Assembly: GCF_900186835.1 (NCBI RefSeq)
Contig: NZ_LT906448.1
Location: 682,001 to 746,000, forward strand
DNA length: 64,000 nt
Direction: 5' to 3'
Origin: Pasteurella dagmatis
GTDB taxonomy: Bacteria > Pseudomonadota > Gammaproteobacteria > Enterobacterales > Pasteurellaceae
How positions within the stretch are numbered: position 1 is the first letter of the stretch; each line of letters begins with the position of its first letter. Below the pieces are notes generated by a model. The model was not told where the DNA came from. It did not search any database and was given only the letters and a program-made list of their open reading frames with translations. This document shows positions 53,598 through 64,000 of this stretch, piece by piece. Made by a program: the position numbers and the translations under genes.

Positions 53598-54739
53598 AGG
53601 AAGGCGTAGTGGAAGCTTTAGTAGAATTAAGAGATAAAATTGATCAAACTGATCGTCAATTATTACAACTTTTGGCAAAACGTCTTGAATTAGTAAGACA
53701 AGTCGGTGAAGTAAAACATCGGCACGGCTTACCTATTTATGTGCCAGAGCGAGAATTGAGTATGCTTCAAGCAAGACGTGATGAGGCCGAACAATTAGGT
53801 ATTTCTGGTGATCTTATTGAAGACATATTACGCCGTGTAATGCGTGAGTCTTACACTCGTGAAAATCAGTTTGGTTTTAAAACAGTAAACAGTGACATTA
53901 ATAAGATTGTCATTGTGGGGGGGAAAGGCAAACTTGGGAGTTTATTTTTACGTTATTTTGCTTTATCAGGTTATTCTGTTTCAGTATTAGAGAGAGATGA
54001 CTGGGGAAATGCTGGTGAGATTTTAGAAAATGCAGACGTAGTTATCGTATCTGTGCCAATATCTTGTACTATCGAAACTATTGAGCGACTTGCCCCTTAT
54101 CTCACTGATAATATGCTATTGACAGACTTGACCTCAATTAAACGTGCTCCGTTAGAGAAAATGTTAGAAATACATAAAGGGGCTGTATTAGGCTTACATC
54201 CTATGTTTGGGCCAGATATTGCCAATATGGCAAAACAAGTGATTGTCCGCTGTGATGGACGCTTCCCAGAACGTTATCAATGGTTATTAGAACAAATGCA
54301 GATGTGGGGTAGCCGTTTATATCAAGTCAGTGCTGAAGAACACGATAAAAATATGACTTACATTCAAGCATTACGCCATTTTTCAACCTTTGCGAATGGA
54401 TTGCACTTATCTAAACAACCCATTAGTCTTGCAAAATTATTGGCGTTGTCATCACCTATTTATCGCCTTGAATTGGCTATGATTGGAAGACTATTTGCAC
54501 AAGATTCAGCGTTATATGCAGATATTATTTCAGATAAGCCTGAAAATTTGGCTGTCATTGAGAGTTTAAAACAAACCTATGAGGAAAGTCTGAAGTTCTT
54601 TATCAATGATGATAAAGAGGGTTTTATACATAGTTTTGAGCAGGTTAAAGCATGGTTTGGTAACTATTCAGACGTATTTTTGAAAGAGAGCCGACAATTA
54701 CTGCAGCAAGCAAATGATGGCCGTGATATTAGCGAATAA
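53594..54739 (+). CDS. tyrA: Bifunctional chorismate mutase/prephenate dehydrogenase
   Basis: Makes 4-hydroxyphenylpyruvate for tyrosine. The N-terminal AroQ chorismate mutase occupies about residues 8-95 (LRDKIDQTDRQLLQLLAKRLELV and VPERELSMLQARRDE). The C-terminal prephenate dehydrogenase starts at IVIVGGKGKLGSLFLRYF, with GLHPMFGPDIANMAKQVIV and ALRHFSTFANGLHLSK. Length 381 residues (E. coli 373). The ATG overlaps the aroF stop; a GTG at 53609, behind AAGGAAG, is an alternative start and would match the E. coli N-terminus better. Confidence 0.95.
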   Translation: MKEGVVEALVELRDKIDQTDRQLLQLLAKRLELVRQVGEVKHRHGLPIYVPERELSMLQARRDEAEQLGISGDLIEDILRRVMRESYTRENQFGFKTVNSDINKIVIVGGKGKLGSLFLRYFALSGYSVSVLERDDWGNAGEILENADVVIVSVPISCTIETIERLAPYLTDNMLLTDLTSIKRAPLEKMLEIHKGAVLGLHPMFGPDIANMAKQVIVRCDGRFPERYQWLLEQMQMWGSRLYQVSAEEHDKNMTYIQALRHFSTFANGLHLSKQPISLAKLLALSSPIYRLELAMIGRLFAQDSALYADIISDKPENLAVIESLKQTYEESLKFFINDDKEGFIHSFEQVKAWFGNYSDVFLKESRQLLQQANDGRDISE

Positions 54740-54849
54740 ATAAATACTAAAACTTAGATTACCTTCAAATTTTTTGACAAAAAACAATCCCTCTTTTTAT
54801 GCAAAAAGTGTATAATAAATTCTCATTTTTTGTATAAAGAGAGTGGATA

Positions 54850-55473
54850 ATGAGTCAATTTTTCTATATTCATCCTGAAAATCCACAAGCAAGATTAATT
54901 AATCAAGCAGTCGAAATTTTACGACGTGGTGGAGTGATCATTTACCCAACTGATTCTGGCTATGCGTTAGGTTGCATGATTGGTGATAAGCACGCAATGG
55001 ATCGTATTGTCCAGATTCGTCAATTACCTGAAGGACACAACTTTACCTTAGTGTGTAGTGATCTTTCTGAATTATCAACTTACTCTTTAGTGAATAATAC
55101 AGCATATCGTTTAATTAAAAATAATACACCAGGACGATATACCTTTATTCTTGCTGCAACAAAAGAATTACCACGTCGCTTGATGACGTCAAAACGAAAA
55201 ACCATTGGTATTCGCGTACCAGATAATCAAATTGCATTGGATTTATTAAAGGCATTAGGCGAACCAATTCTATCCTGTTCTCTGATGTTACCAGGAGAAG
55301 AGTATATTACTCAGTCTGATCCGGAAGAAATCCGTGATCGTTTAGAACGCCAAGTAGATTTGATTATTCACGGAGGTTATTTAGGACAAGAACCGACAAC
55401 AGTGGTTGACTTGACCGAAGATACTCCCGTGATTTTGCGTGAAGGCAGCGGTTCTATTACACCATTTATTTAA
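54850..55473 (+). CDS. yciO: YciO, Sua5/YrdC-family protein
   Basis: A 207-residue YrdC-domain protein of the YciO subgroup, paralogous to the t6A enzyme TsaC. Key parts are [16 protein letters not shown], the [11 protein letters not shown] loop, [18 protein letters not shown] and [11 protein letters not shown]. YciO proteins are reported to bind RNA or have weak threonylcarbamoyl-AMP synthase activity; the role is unsettled. It lies 34 bp before rluB, as near neighbours in E. coli. Confidence 0.9.
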   Translation: MSQFFYIHPENPQARLINQAVEILRRGGVIIYPTDSGYALGCMIGDKHAMDRIVQIRQLPEGHNFTLVCSDLSELSTYSLVNNTAYRLIKNNTPGRYTFILAATKELPRRLMTSKRKTIGIRVPDNQIALDLLKALGEPILSCSLMLPGEEYITQSDPEEIRDRLERQVDLIIHGGYLGQEPTTVVDLTEDTPVILREGSGSITPFI

Positions 55474-55507
55474 TAAAGACGCTTGGGAAAGCGACAATAG
55501 AGGAAAT

Positions 55508-56515
55508 ATGAGATCAAACAACACAAATTCTCGTCAAAATCGACCGCACTTTAAAAAAGAAGAAAGAAAAAAAGTCGTTAATAAAATGATAAAAACAACT
55601 TCTCTAAAAAAGGAAGATGAGAAAAGCTCGGTAAAAAATACGGTGAAAAAACCAAAAGTTGAGGGAGAAAAACTACAAAAAGTCTTAGCTAGAGCGGGAC
55701 AAGGCTCACGTCGTGAAATTGAAGCAATGATTGCGGAAAATCGAGTGAGTGTTGACGGCAAAATGGCAACTTTAGGTGACCGTATTGATGTGCGTTCTGG
55801 CGTTAAGGTACGTATTGACGGGCATATTGTAAATTTAATGCATGCACAAAAAGAAGTGTGCCGTGTGTTAATGTATTATAAACCTGAAGGTGAGCTTTGT
55901 ACTCGCCATGATCCAGAAGGTCGTGCAACTGTATTTGATCGTTTGCCTCGTCTAACTGGTTCACGTTGGATTGCAGTAGGTAGATTGGATATTAACACAT
56001 CAGGTTTATTATTATTTACTACAGATGGAGAGTTGGCTAACCGTTTAATGCACCCAAGTCGTGAAGTGGAACGAGAGTATTCTGTACGTGTTTTTGGCCA
56101 AGTGGATGATGCTATGCTTAATCGCTTGAAAAAAGGTGTGCAGTTGGAAGATGGACCTGCAAACTTCAAGGAAATTAAATTTGCCGGAGGTGTAGGAATG
56201 AACCAATGGTTTGATGTTACGCTAATGGAGGGACGTAATCGTGAAGTTCGTCGTTTATGGGAATCTCAAGGTGTTCAAGTAAGTCGCTTAATTCGTACAC
56301 GCTATGGCAATATTTCGTTAATGAAATCGTTACCTCGTGGTGGGTGGGAAGAAATGGATTTAACCAATGTGAATTATTTAAGAGAACTTGTTGGTTTACC
56401 ACCAGAAATGGAAACGAAGCTTGATGTCACGAAACCTCGTCGTAGAGCGAAAACAAGTCAAATTCGTAAAGCAGTTAAACGTTATACGGAGTTGAGTAAA
56501 CGTTATAAAAAATAA
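55508..56515 (+). CDS. rluB: 23S rRNA pseudouridine synthase RluB
   Basis: Makes pseudouridine 2605 in 23S rRNA. The start at 55508 ([10 protein letters not shown]) follows GAGGAAAT; an open frame continues upstream into yciO. A basic, Lys-rich tail of about 55 residues leads to an S4 RNA-binding domain ([20 protein letters not shown]) and the catalytic domain with [14 protein letters not shown], in which Asp is the nucleophile. [15 protein letters not shown] is also conserved. A USS core encodes part of the N-terminal tail (RPHFKK). Confidence 0.94.
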   Translation: MRSNNTNSRQNRPHFKKEERKKVVNKMIKTTSLKKEDEKSSVKNTVKKPKVEGEKLQKVLARAGQGSRREIEAMIAENRVSVDGKMATLGDRIDVRSGVKVRIDGHIVNLMHAQKEVCRVLMYYKPEGELCTRHDPEGRATVFDRLPRLTGSRWIAVGRLDINTSGLLLFTTDGELANRLMHPSREVEREYSVRVFGQVDDAMLNRLKKGVQLEDGPANFKEIKFAGGVGMNQWFDVTLMEGRNREVRRLWESQGVQVSRLIRTRYGNISLMKSLPRGGWEEMDLTNVNYLRELVGLPPEMETKLDVTKPRRRAKTSQIRKAVKRYTELSKRYKK

Positions 56516-56540
56516 ATTTTTTCTTTCTTAGTATATGTGA

Positions 56541-57533
<993 letters not shown>

Positions 57534-57583
57534 TATTTTAGACAATCTCAATATCTAAAATCACTTTATTTTAAGTCAAAAAG

Positions 57584-57614
57584 AATGCCCAGATTTGATA
57601 CTGGGCATTTTGTT
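57584..57614. terminator. Bidirectional terminator between cysB and macroglobulin gene
   Basis: Stem AATGCCCAG/CTGGGCATT with an 8-base loop, followed by TTGTTTAT; an A-rich stretch on the other side provides a minus-strand U-tract. Confidence 0.82.
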
Positions 57615-57628
57615 TATCTGAAATATGG

Positions 57629-60600
57629 TTATTTTTCCACTTTAATTTGTTTTTCTTTTGCAGTATATGCTTTAATCGAACGATCATACATACTTTCTGC
57701 ATAGGCTGGTGGAATTTGGTAAGTACCTGCATTCACCGCTTTTAATTGATAAACAAATGTATTGGATTCACTGCTAACATCACCATAGCTAATAATGCGA
57801 TCTTCTCTTAGCTCATAATGTGTTGGTGACCAATATTCTGTTTCACCTTCTTCAACATCGGATTGCCAGATAACCTCAAAGCCAGCAGGGTAGAGGTCAG
57901 TAATCACAACATCAGAAACAAAGTCAGATGCAGTACGCACTTTAACAGTCACATTGATGACATCACCACGTTTCACGCTAGTCACTGGCTTACCGTCTTT
58001 ATCGGTATAAGTGCGGTGAATTTCTAAGCCGTTTGATAATGCTTTCTCATCAGCTTGTTGCGGATAACCTTGTTGGCTTAATGCGAACCAAACCGGTTGT
58101 TGGCTTTGGTTGATAAAGCTTACATCTGCTTGGTTATCTTTTAATTCAGCTAAGCGGAAAATGCCTTTATCTTGATCTACGTCTTGATTGGCTACTTGGA
58201 TCTTCAAGTTAGCCACTTGTGCTTGGTTGTGTTGACCATAAGCATCCAATGCTAATAATACCATTGCAGAAGAAAGCGTATTATAACGTTGTTGGTTTAA
58301 GTCTTGCGCAATTCGCTCAATTACCACATCACCTACTTTGTTCAAATGTTGTGGAAAATGACGAGCGATGACATACAACATTGTGCTATCTTTAATTAAT
58401 GGGTCATTGTAATTCTCGTAAGCCCAATTTTCTTTACGTGGTTTATTGAGTTGTTTTAACGTAAACTCAATTAATGCATTTGCTTGATCATCTTGTTTCA
58501 ACATTTTGTATGCTGCTGCAAGCCAAGCGGTGCTTGAGTCATTTTGCCAATCCTCAGGCTCAAAGTTATGTTCTAACGCAGAACGGATAGACATTAACGC
58601 ATTTGATGGCACTTGACCTAAACGAGTGAGTAGATAGGCTGAATATGCACGATCACGTAATTCACTTAAGCTACCTTCACTTTCTTCAGTGCTTTGTGCT
58701 TCAAGGGCTTCAATAGTTTTATTAAATAAACCATATTGACCAAACCATGCTTTTGGTAAGCGAACTTGACGCTCTTGTGCTTCAATTAAGAAATGGCTGA
58801 CGTACGCCGTCAAGAAACCACCTTCCACATCTAAATTATTCCACACACCATAAGCGCCAAATTCATTTTGACGGCTTGGTAGTATTGATAAAAGTTTATC
58901 AAGTGCGGTCTGAATTTCTGCAGAATTTGCACTACTTAATTGTTTATCATTTACAAATGAAAGAGTTTTAAATAAAGGTTGATATTCTTTATTTTGTGCA
59001 AACAAGAGCGTTGGTATTGCTGCACTTATCATTTGTTCTGTGCAATAGTTGTCATATTGTGCTAAGTAAGTCGCAATACCTTGTGTTAATGCAAGTGGTA
59101 CAGGCGACATTAATGCATGTTGTTGACGATATTGGGGGAATAGCATGACTGGTAATGTTTGTGTTACCTTTTCACCTGCATCAATACGACCAATTTTTGT
59201 GACAAATTGTTGTGTCATAATTGGACGCACAGAGAGGCTCATATTACGAACAACATTAGCAGTTTGTTGTTGCTCATTTTGGTAAGTAGCAGTGACTTTA
59301 ATATTTGCTACACCTAAGGTATCTGTTGCTTTTAAACCAAAACTGACAACACCTTCAGACATTGCGGCGATATCGACAATTTTCTCTTTCTCACCTTCAA
59401 TTGCAACTTGAGGGTCGCTTTCTACTTTAACAGTCACTCTTTGTGCCATTTTCGTATTATTCGCAATGGTTAAGTTCATTTCAGATTGATCCGTTGGTGT
59501 TAAGGTCAACGGCATATTTGGAGAAAGGATTAAATCACTACGTACAACAGTGTTACTTTCAGCTTTACCAATCTGGTTACCTTTTTCACTCACGGCAATT
59601 GCCATCACTTTTAAGTTACCGTTAAATGATTCCGGTAGTTGATATTTCACAGAAGTATCACCGTTGAGATCAATGACATCTGACCAATAAGCTACTGGTT
59701 TATCAGCTTTACGTTTGAATGGGTTTGTATTGGCCATCGCTAATTTTGCCATAATGCCCATTTCTTCACCTATATCACCACCAGTTTGAGCAAAGCGCAT
59801 TACTTTACTAAATTCAGGTAATAACAAGTCTAAAATTTGTGAGGTTTTCACTTGTAGTGCTGGTTTTGGGAAAAAGTAGCGTAGTGGGTCAGTAAATTTA
59901 TAACCTGATACTTGCAAAATACCTTCATTTACTGCATACACAATAGCTTTACCAGGCTTATTGCTGCTTAATTTAAACTCAACAGTTTCTCCAGCTTTCA
60001 CCATTTTAGGAGCATTAAGTGTCAATTGTAGACGGCGATTATCCACATTGACACTGAACGGTACTACGCCATAACTTAATGGACTTGAGAAGATGCCATC
60101 AGAATCAATATCACGGGAGAATTGAACATTAATATAGCCACTGCCCTCAAAATTCTCTGGAATTTGAATTCGTTGTATAGAGCTATTTGTGGTTGCATTA
60201 AACCATTTGTATGCATAGACACGATCGCGTTCAATAGTGATTAAACCACTGCCTGCATAAGGTGCTTGAATAGCTATTTCAATTTCTTCATTTGGTTGGA
60301 ATTGTTTTTTGTTTAAGCGCAATTTCAATTCAGTGTTCTTATCCATTGAAACAGCCATATCTTTATTACCTACAACGGTATAATAAATACGGTTTACTTC
60401 TTGATCGTGTTCATTGGTTAAAACTAACACAAAATCGCCGCTCTTTTGTGTATTAAGTTTAAAGTCTAAACCACTTTGTGAGAGGTTAATTGGTGTTTGC
60501 TCCACTTCAGTTTCAGCTAATTGAGACTCATATTTGTAAGCGCCAGAGCTTTGCTGTGTTAATACAGAAACATAATTACGTGTCATTAAGGTGGCTTTCA

Positions 60601-63364
60601 GTTTTTCAACTGTAACAGCCTCAAGTTTTGGATTAATTGCAAGGAAATGCACGCTTTCTTCACTATTTTGTTTTAAATAAGCCAAATCATTTTGATTTTT
60701 ATAACCTAGTAACCAAGGTTGTGCAGAAACCATGATAGATTTAACTGTTGATACTGAACGACCACTTTCATTTTCAAATCCATCGGCAGTGAAATAGAGC
60801 ATTTGTGTCGTATTTTCTGCATATTGGCTTAAATCAATAGGGAATTCAGCAATGCCGTGAGCATCAGTTTTCTGACTGTTGAGCTCAGTTTCATATAAAA
60901 TTGATGATTTATTACGCTGGTTATCGAAGAAGTGATAATCCTTATATTGGCTGAATTTAGGTAACAATGAATGTAATACTAAATTGGCATTAACATTTCG
61001 ATTTTGTGCTGGCGTACCAAATAAATTGGTTACATTAACGGTAGCGACTAAATCAGACGGTGACACCCAACCATCTACGTGTGATTGATTAAATGATGCT
61101 TTAATTTTTAGTGTATCAGGTTGGAATTCTTGTACCTGGAAGGTATTTGAACCAATTGAGATTTGATTGTTTTCATAACTGATTAATAAATCCACAGACC
61201 ATTCACCCGTTTCAGCATTTTCTGGTAGGTTGAAACTCACAGAATTTAGACCGCTCTTATCTAAGCGAAGAGTATGGTTGAATACAGCAAAACCACTTGG
61301 TGAGACTACACTCAATTGCAGTGGTACATTCGTTAGTTCTGTTTTCCAATCCAGTGATTTAGTCAACGCTCCAATATGAACAGTCTCACCTGGGCGATAA
61401 ATGCCACGGTCATTGAATAGATAAGATTTTAAGCTCGCCTCGCTTTCATCAACCATTACACCATCAATATCAAAGCGTGAATAATCAAGATTACGGCTAT
61501 ATTGGTTAATTGGTAAGAACGACATTTGATCTATCGTTGTAACGAGGTACATCACAGGGTAGTGGGATTTAGTATAATTCTCTAAATTACCGAAAGTGAC
61601 CATTCCATTTTCATTGGTATAAGCTTTCTGTATTACATCACCATTACGACCAATAATGGACACATTAGCACCTAAGACTGGCATTCCAGAACGGATAGAT
61701 TGTACAAAGATAATCTGTGAACCATCAGTAGCTTTTTTTGCGATTATGCCCAGATCGCTGACAACAACTAAACGATAATCGGTATATTGATTTAGTTCAT
61801 CATTACGCCAATCCTCACTTTGAGAATTATCTACTGTGTTTAAATTATCAGGCTCTTCATCATAACCAGTTACCTTCACCCAATACACACCACCTTGTTT
61901 AGTTTTTGGATCGTTATTAATAGATTCTGCTAAATTAGCACTAAAATAGCTTGCTTCTTGTGGTTTCTTATTGTTGATTGTGTAAGTTTTAGTTTTGAAG
62001 GTTGCAATATGATCAAATTTCAATCCCTCTAAGCTTGGATTTTGGAAGTCACCAGAGTTTAATGCAGCAATGTGACGTAATTGTTCTGCTTGAACTTTAC
62101 CAACTTCTAATTGTACGTGTTTGAAGTTACGTGCGCTGAATGTTAAACGCTGATCACCAAATGTAGATAATAACGAGCCTTTTCCTACAAAGCCGACATA
62201 TTTCGGATAATTTGGTGCACAAACTACTTCACCTACAGGTTGTGATAATTGATATCCGCCCATCGCAGAAATATTGTTTGTTACATAAAGATATAGGCAA
62301 CGTTTATCTGGCACATCAATACGGAAGTTATGTACATTCGAATAAGTAGTCGTATTTGGAATATAGTCGAGTTGAATTTCTTCTGCGTTATTCAATACTT
62401 CTTGTGTAACTTGGTTGAAATACCACACTTTACCTTTTTTGGGGTTTTCTTTCGGGAGTAGGAATGCACGCAAGTTCTCCATTACTTCTTTTCCTCTTAC
62501 TGAGTGGTTGAAGTTCAAACGAAGAATTTGTTCAGCAAGATTTTTTTCATTATTTACAATAGAAATATTGCTGTTTAAGGAAAGGCTAAATTTTGTAGGC
62601 ACTATAACCTGATTAACTAAGTCCTCTTTTAACTCATTCTTACCCCAAAGTGCGGTAAAATTTTTAAGAATTTTAGTTTCAATCACTTGATTATTACTGG
62701 TAGCAAGATTGATGTTATCAGAACTAATCCACGCAGATAAATCATTTTCAGAGTAACGTATTTTGAATTTGAGTGGTGAGATAGTGCTATACGTTTTATC
62801 TTGATTTTTACGCATCAAATTAACTTGAATGCTTTGTTCAAACTTTTTGCGATCAACTGGGTGGCTAAAATTTACTTGTACGATACTTTGACGAATATGT
62901 GCCTGATTTGGATCTTGATAAAATTCGGAGTTTTCAATATTTGCTGAAAAAGGTGTTGTTTCAACCGTAATTGGTTGTTTAACAGCCTGTTTATATCTGA
63001 TTTTGGGATTGAGTATTTTATCGTTGAGATAAATTTTATAGTGCTCACCTGCGACCCAATCATTTTCAGGTTGGAAAGTTAGCATTGTATCGTTCTGCCA
63101 TTTCCAAGTTCCTCGAATTTCAGGCTCAATCTTCACATCTTTTAATGGTTTATTCATCATTTCAAGTGGTGCAGCTGATCCAGAAAAGGTCAATACGAGA
63201 GGATAAACTTCTTTAGGACTTGCAAAATAGTTGGTTGGCTCAATAGGATTGACTGTGAATCCAATCGCTTGTGGATCATCCTTTACTGTATTCTCATCAC
63301 AGCTTGTAAGAGTAAAGATCATTACAAATATTGTGGTGATGGCATACAACGTTTTTTTCAGCAT
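57629..63364 (-). CDS. yfhM: Bacterial alpha-2-macroglobulin lipoprotein with thioester
   Basis: A 1911-residue periplasmic protease trap of the YfhM/ECAM type. The start at 63364 (MLKKTLYAIT) gives a lipoprotein signal with lipobox LTSC at about residue 22. MG domains follow, including SYLFNDRGIYRPGETVHIGA. The thioester motif CTEQ lies at residues 1441-1444 (C1441), in place of CLEQ in E. coli, followed by an alpha-helical TED domain and the C-terminal receptor-like domain. It traps proteases covalently, protecting the cell envelope. Its usual partner pbpC does not follow it; cysB converges on its 3' end instead. Confidence 0.93.
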   Translation of the reverse strand: MLKKTLYAITTIFVMIFTLTSCDENTVKDDPQAIGFTVNPIEPTNYFASPKEVYPLVLTFSGSAAPLEMMNKPLKDVKIEPEIRGTWKWQNDTMLTFQPENDWVAGEHYKIYLNDKILNPKIRYKQAVKQPITVETTPFSANIENSEFYQDPNQAHIRQSIVQVNFSHPVDRKKFEQSIQVNLMRKNQDKTYSTISPLKFKIRYSENDLSAWISSDNINLATSNNQVIETKILKNFTALWGKNELKEDLVNQVIVPTKFSLSLNSNISIVNNEKNLAEQILRLNFNHSVRGKEVMENLRAFLLPKENPKKGKVWYFNQVTQEVLNNAEEIQLDYIPNTTTYSNVHNFRIDVPDKRCLYLYVTNNISAMGGYQLSQPVGEVVCAPNYPKYVGFVGKGSLLSTFGDQRLTFSARNFKHVQLEVGKVQAEQLRHIAALNSGDFQNPSLEGLKFDHIATFKTKTYTINNKKPQEASYFSANLAESINNDPKTKQGGVYWVKVTGYDEEPDNLNTVDNSQSEDWRNDELNQYTDYRLVVVSDLGIIAKKATDGSQIIFVQSIRSGMPVLGANVSIIGRNGDVIQKAYTNENGMVTFGNLENYTKSHYPVMYLVTTIDQMSFLPINQYSRNLDYSRFDIDGVMVDESEASLKSYLFNDRGIYRPGETVHIGALTKSLDWKTELTNVPLQLSVVSPSGFAVFNHTLRLDKSGLNSVSFNLPENAETGEWSVDLLISYENNQISIGSNTFQVQEFQPDTLKIKASFNQSHVDGWVSPSDLVATVNVTNLFGTPAQNRNVNANLVLHSLLPKFSQYKDYHFFDNQRNKSSILYETELNSQKTDAHGIAEFPIDLSQYAENTTQMLYFTADGFENESGRSVSTVKSIMVSAQPWLLGYKNQNDLAYLKQNSEESVHFLAINPKLEAVTVEKLKATLMTRNYVSVLTQQSSGAYKYESQLAETEVEQTPINLSQSGLDFKLNTQKSGDFVLVLTNEHDQEVNRIYYTVVGNKDMAVSMDKNTELKLRLNKKQFQPNEEIEIAIQAPYAGSGLITIERDRVYAYKWFNATTNSSIQRIQIPENFEGSGYINVQFSRDIDSDGIFSSPLSYGVVPFSVNVDNRRLQLTLNAPKMVKAGETVEFKLSSNKPGKAIVYAVNEGILQVSGYKFTDPLRYFFPKPALQVKTSQILDLLLPEFSKVMRFAQTGGDIGEEMGIMAKLAMANTNPFKRKADKPVAYWSDVIDLNGDTSVKYQLPESFNGNLKVMAIAVSEKGNQIGKAESNTVVRSDLILSPNMPLTLTPTDQSEMNLTIANNTKMAQRVTVKVESDPQVAIEGEKEKIVDIAAMSEGVVSFGLKATDTLGVANIKVTATYQNEQQQTANVVRNMSLSVRPIMTQQFVTKIGRIDAGEKVTQTLPVMLFPQYRQQHALMSPVPLALTQGIATYLAQYDNYCTEQMISAAIPTLLFAQNKEYQPLFKTLSFVNDKQLSSANSAEIQTALDKLLSILPSRQNEFGAYGVWNNLDVEGGFLTAYVSHFLIEAQERQVRLPKAWFGQYGLFNKTIEALEAQSTEESEGSLSELRDRAYSAYLLTRLGQVPSNALMSIRSALEHNFEPEDWQNDSSTAWLAAAYKMLKQDDQANALIEFTLKQLNKPRKENWAYENYNDPLIKDSTMLYVIARHFPQHLNKVGDVVIERIAQDLNQQRYNTLSSAMVLLALDAYGQHNQAQVANLKIQVANQDVDQDKGIFRLAELKDNQADVSFINQSQQPVWFALSQQGYPQQADEKALSNGLEIHRTYTDKDGKPVTSVKRGDVINVTVKVRTASDFVSDVVITDLYPAGFEVIWQSDVEEGETEYWSPTHYELREDRIISYGDVSSESNTFVYQLKAVNAGTYQIPPAYAESMYDRSIKAYTAKEKQIKVEK

Positions 63365-63553
63365 AATATGCTCCTTATTTTTACGCATTTTTTCGATTTT
63401 ACTGAAAGTTCATTATTTCTTCAATCACTGTAAATTTTATTTCTCAAACGTTTTAGCATAAAAATCGATTTTTCTTTTTAAATTAAAAGATGAGTTTTAA
63501 AATGAAATATGATAAAAATAGAAGTTTAGTTTTAACCCATTAAGGAAAAGAAA

Positions 63554-64000
63554 ATGTCATTACAAAATATTATTGAAGCAGCTTTTGAAAAACGTGCAGA
63601 AATTACCCCAAAAACAGTGGATGCACAAACTCGTGCAGCGATCGAAGAGGCTATTGAAGGCTTAGATAGCGGTAAATATCGCGTTGCAGAAAAAATTGAT
63701 GGGGAGTGGGTGACTCATCAATGGTTAAAAAAAGCAGTTTTATTATCATTTCGTATTAATGACAATGAATTAGTCTCTGGTGGAGAAACTAATTATTACG
63801 ACAAAGTGCCAATGAAATTTGCTGATTATGATGAAGCACGTTTTCAACAAGAGGGTTTCCGTGTTGTACCACCAGCGGCTGTGCGTAAAGGTGCATACAT
63901 TGCTAAAAACACTGTCTTGATGCCATCTTATGTCAATATCGGTGCACGTGTTGATGAAGGCACAATGGTTGATACTTGGGCTACTGTAGGATCTTGTGCA
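63554..64000 (+). CDS. dapD: Tetrahydrodipicolinate N-succinyltransferase, 3' end cut by window
   Basis: Lysine and diaminopimelate biosynthesis enzyme transferring succinyl from succinyl-CoA. The first 149 residues of about 275 are present and the frame runs off the window. [44 protein letters not shown] and [16 protein letters not shown] are family features, followed by the start of the hexapeptide-repeat left-handed beta-helix ([20 protein letters not shown]). AAGGAAAAG precedes the ATG. Confidence 0.95.
   Translation, partial: MSLQNIIEAAFEKRAEITPKTVDAQTRAAIEEAIEGLDSGKYRVAEKIDGEWVTHQWLKKAVLLSFRINDNELVSGGETNYYDKVPMKFADYDEARFQQEGFRVVPPAAVRKGAYIAKNTVLMPSYVNIGARVDEGTMVDTWATVGSCA

Noticed and set aside
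54774-54816. TTGACA and TATAAT upstream of yciO read as one promoter
   Set aside because: The two hexamers are 31 bp apart, too far for sigma-70. A promoter with the same -10 and a poor -35 is possible but not firm.

Overview
The window looks like chromosomal DNA from a Pasteurellaceae bacterium of the Haemophilus/Pasteurella/Aggregatibacter type. It is AT-rich, its proteins are closest to enterobacterial and Haemophilus housekeeping enzymes, and the 9-mer AAGTGCGGT (or its complement) occurs about 35 times. That 9-mer is the core of the Hin-type DNA uptake signal sequence (USS) used in natural transformation. The species cannot be fixed from sequence reading alone. I saw no rRNA, tRNA, insertion sequence, prophage or CRISPR array. 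Nearly every gene can be placed in a known family.

Layout: 1-5040 carries folP (cut by the window edge), glmM, sixA, an Ala/Lys/Glu-rich lipoprotein, minC without minD/minE, ycgL and a T4 endonuclease V-like repair enzyme. 5083-13047 is a minus-strand operon for P19/FTR1-type iron uptake: fetM (FTR1), fetP (P19), a DUF2318 membrane protein, two FtsX-type permeases, an ABC ATPase, a TlpA-like thioredoxin lipoprotein and a small c-type cytochrome. 13358-21387 holds pepE-dcuC behind a CRP site, a Dyp-type peroxidase, lysO, an OLD-family nuclease and nrdA with NrdR boxes but no adjacent nrdB. 21695-33770 holds a MOSC protein, dacB, greA with a terminator in its leader, yhbY, an AEC transporter, a hexose-6-phosphate mutarotase, and the conserved run yoaA-tsaB-slp-fadD-rnd, interrupted by one unknown membrane protein.

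33883-43776 holds ackA-pta, yfbV, cvpA-purF behind a PurR operator, ubiX, moeA-moeB and folE. 43777-50797 has a 466-bp gap with a hexanucleotide repeat, then xthA, a DUF695/RraB protein, a nitroreductase, sppA, cytochrome b562, uspE and fnr. 50906-64000 has an unannotated 32-residue membrane ORF, two tandem ferritins, aroF-tyrA behind a TyrR box, yciO, rluB, cysB, a 1911-residue alpha-2-macroglobulin and the start of dapD.

Two themes recur. Iron and redox: FetMP import, two ferritins, Dyp peroxidase, FNR and cytochromes. Regulation as in enterobacteria: CRP, PurR, TyrR, NrdR and FNR sites sit upstream of the expected genes. The most system-like locus is the FetMP operon. Its cytochrome lacks an obvious axial methionine and its FTR1 has a threefold-repeated periplasmic domain.
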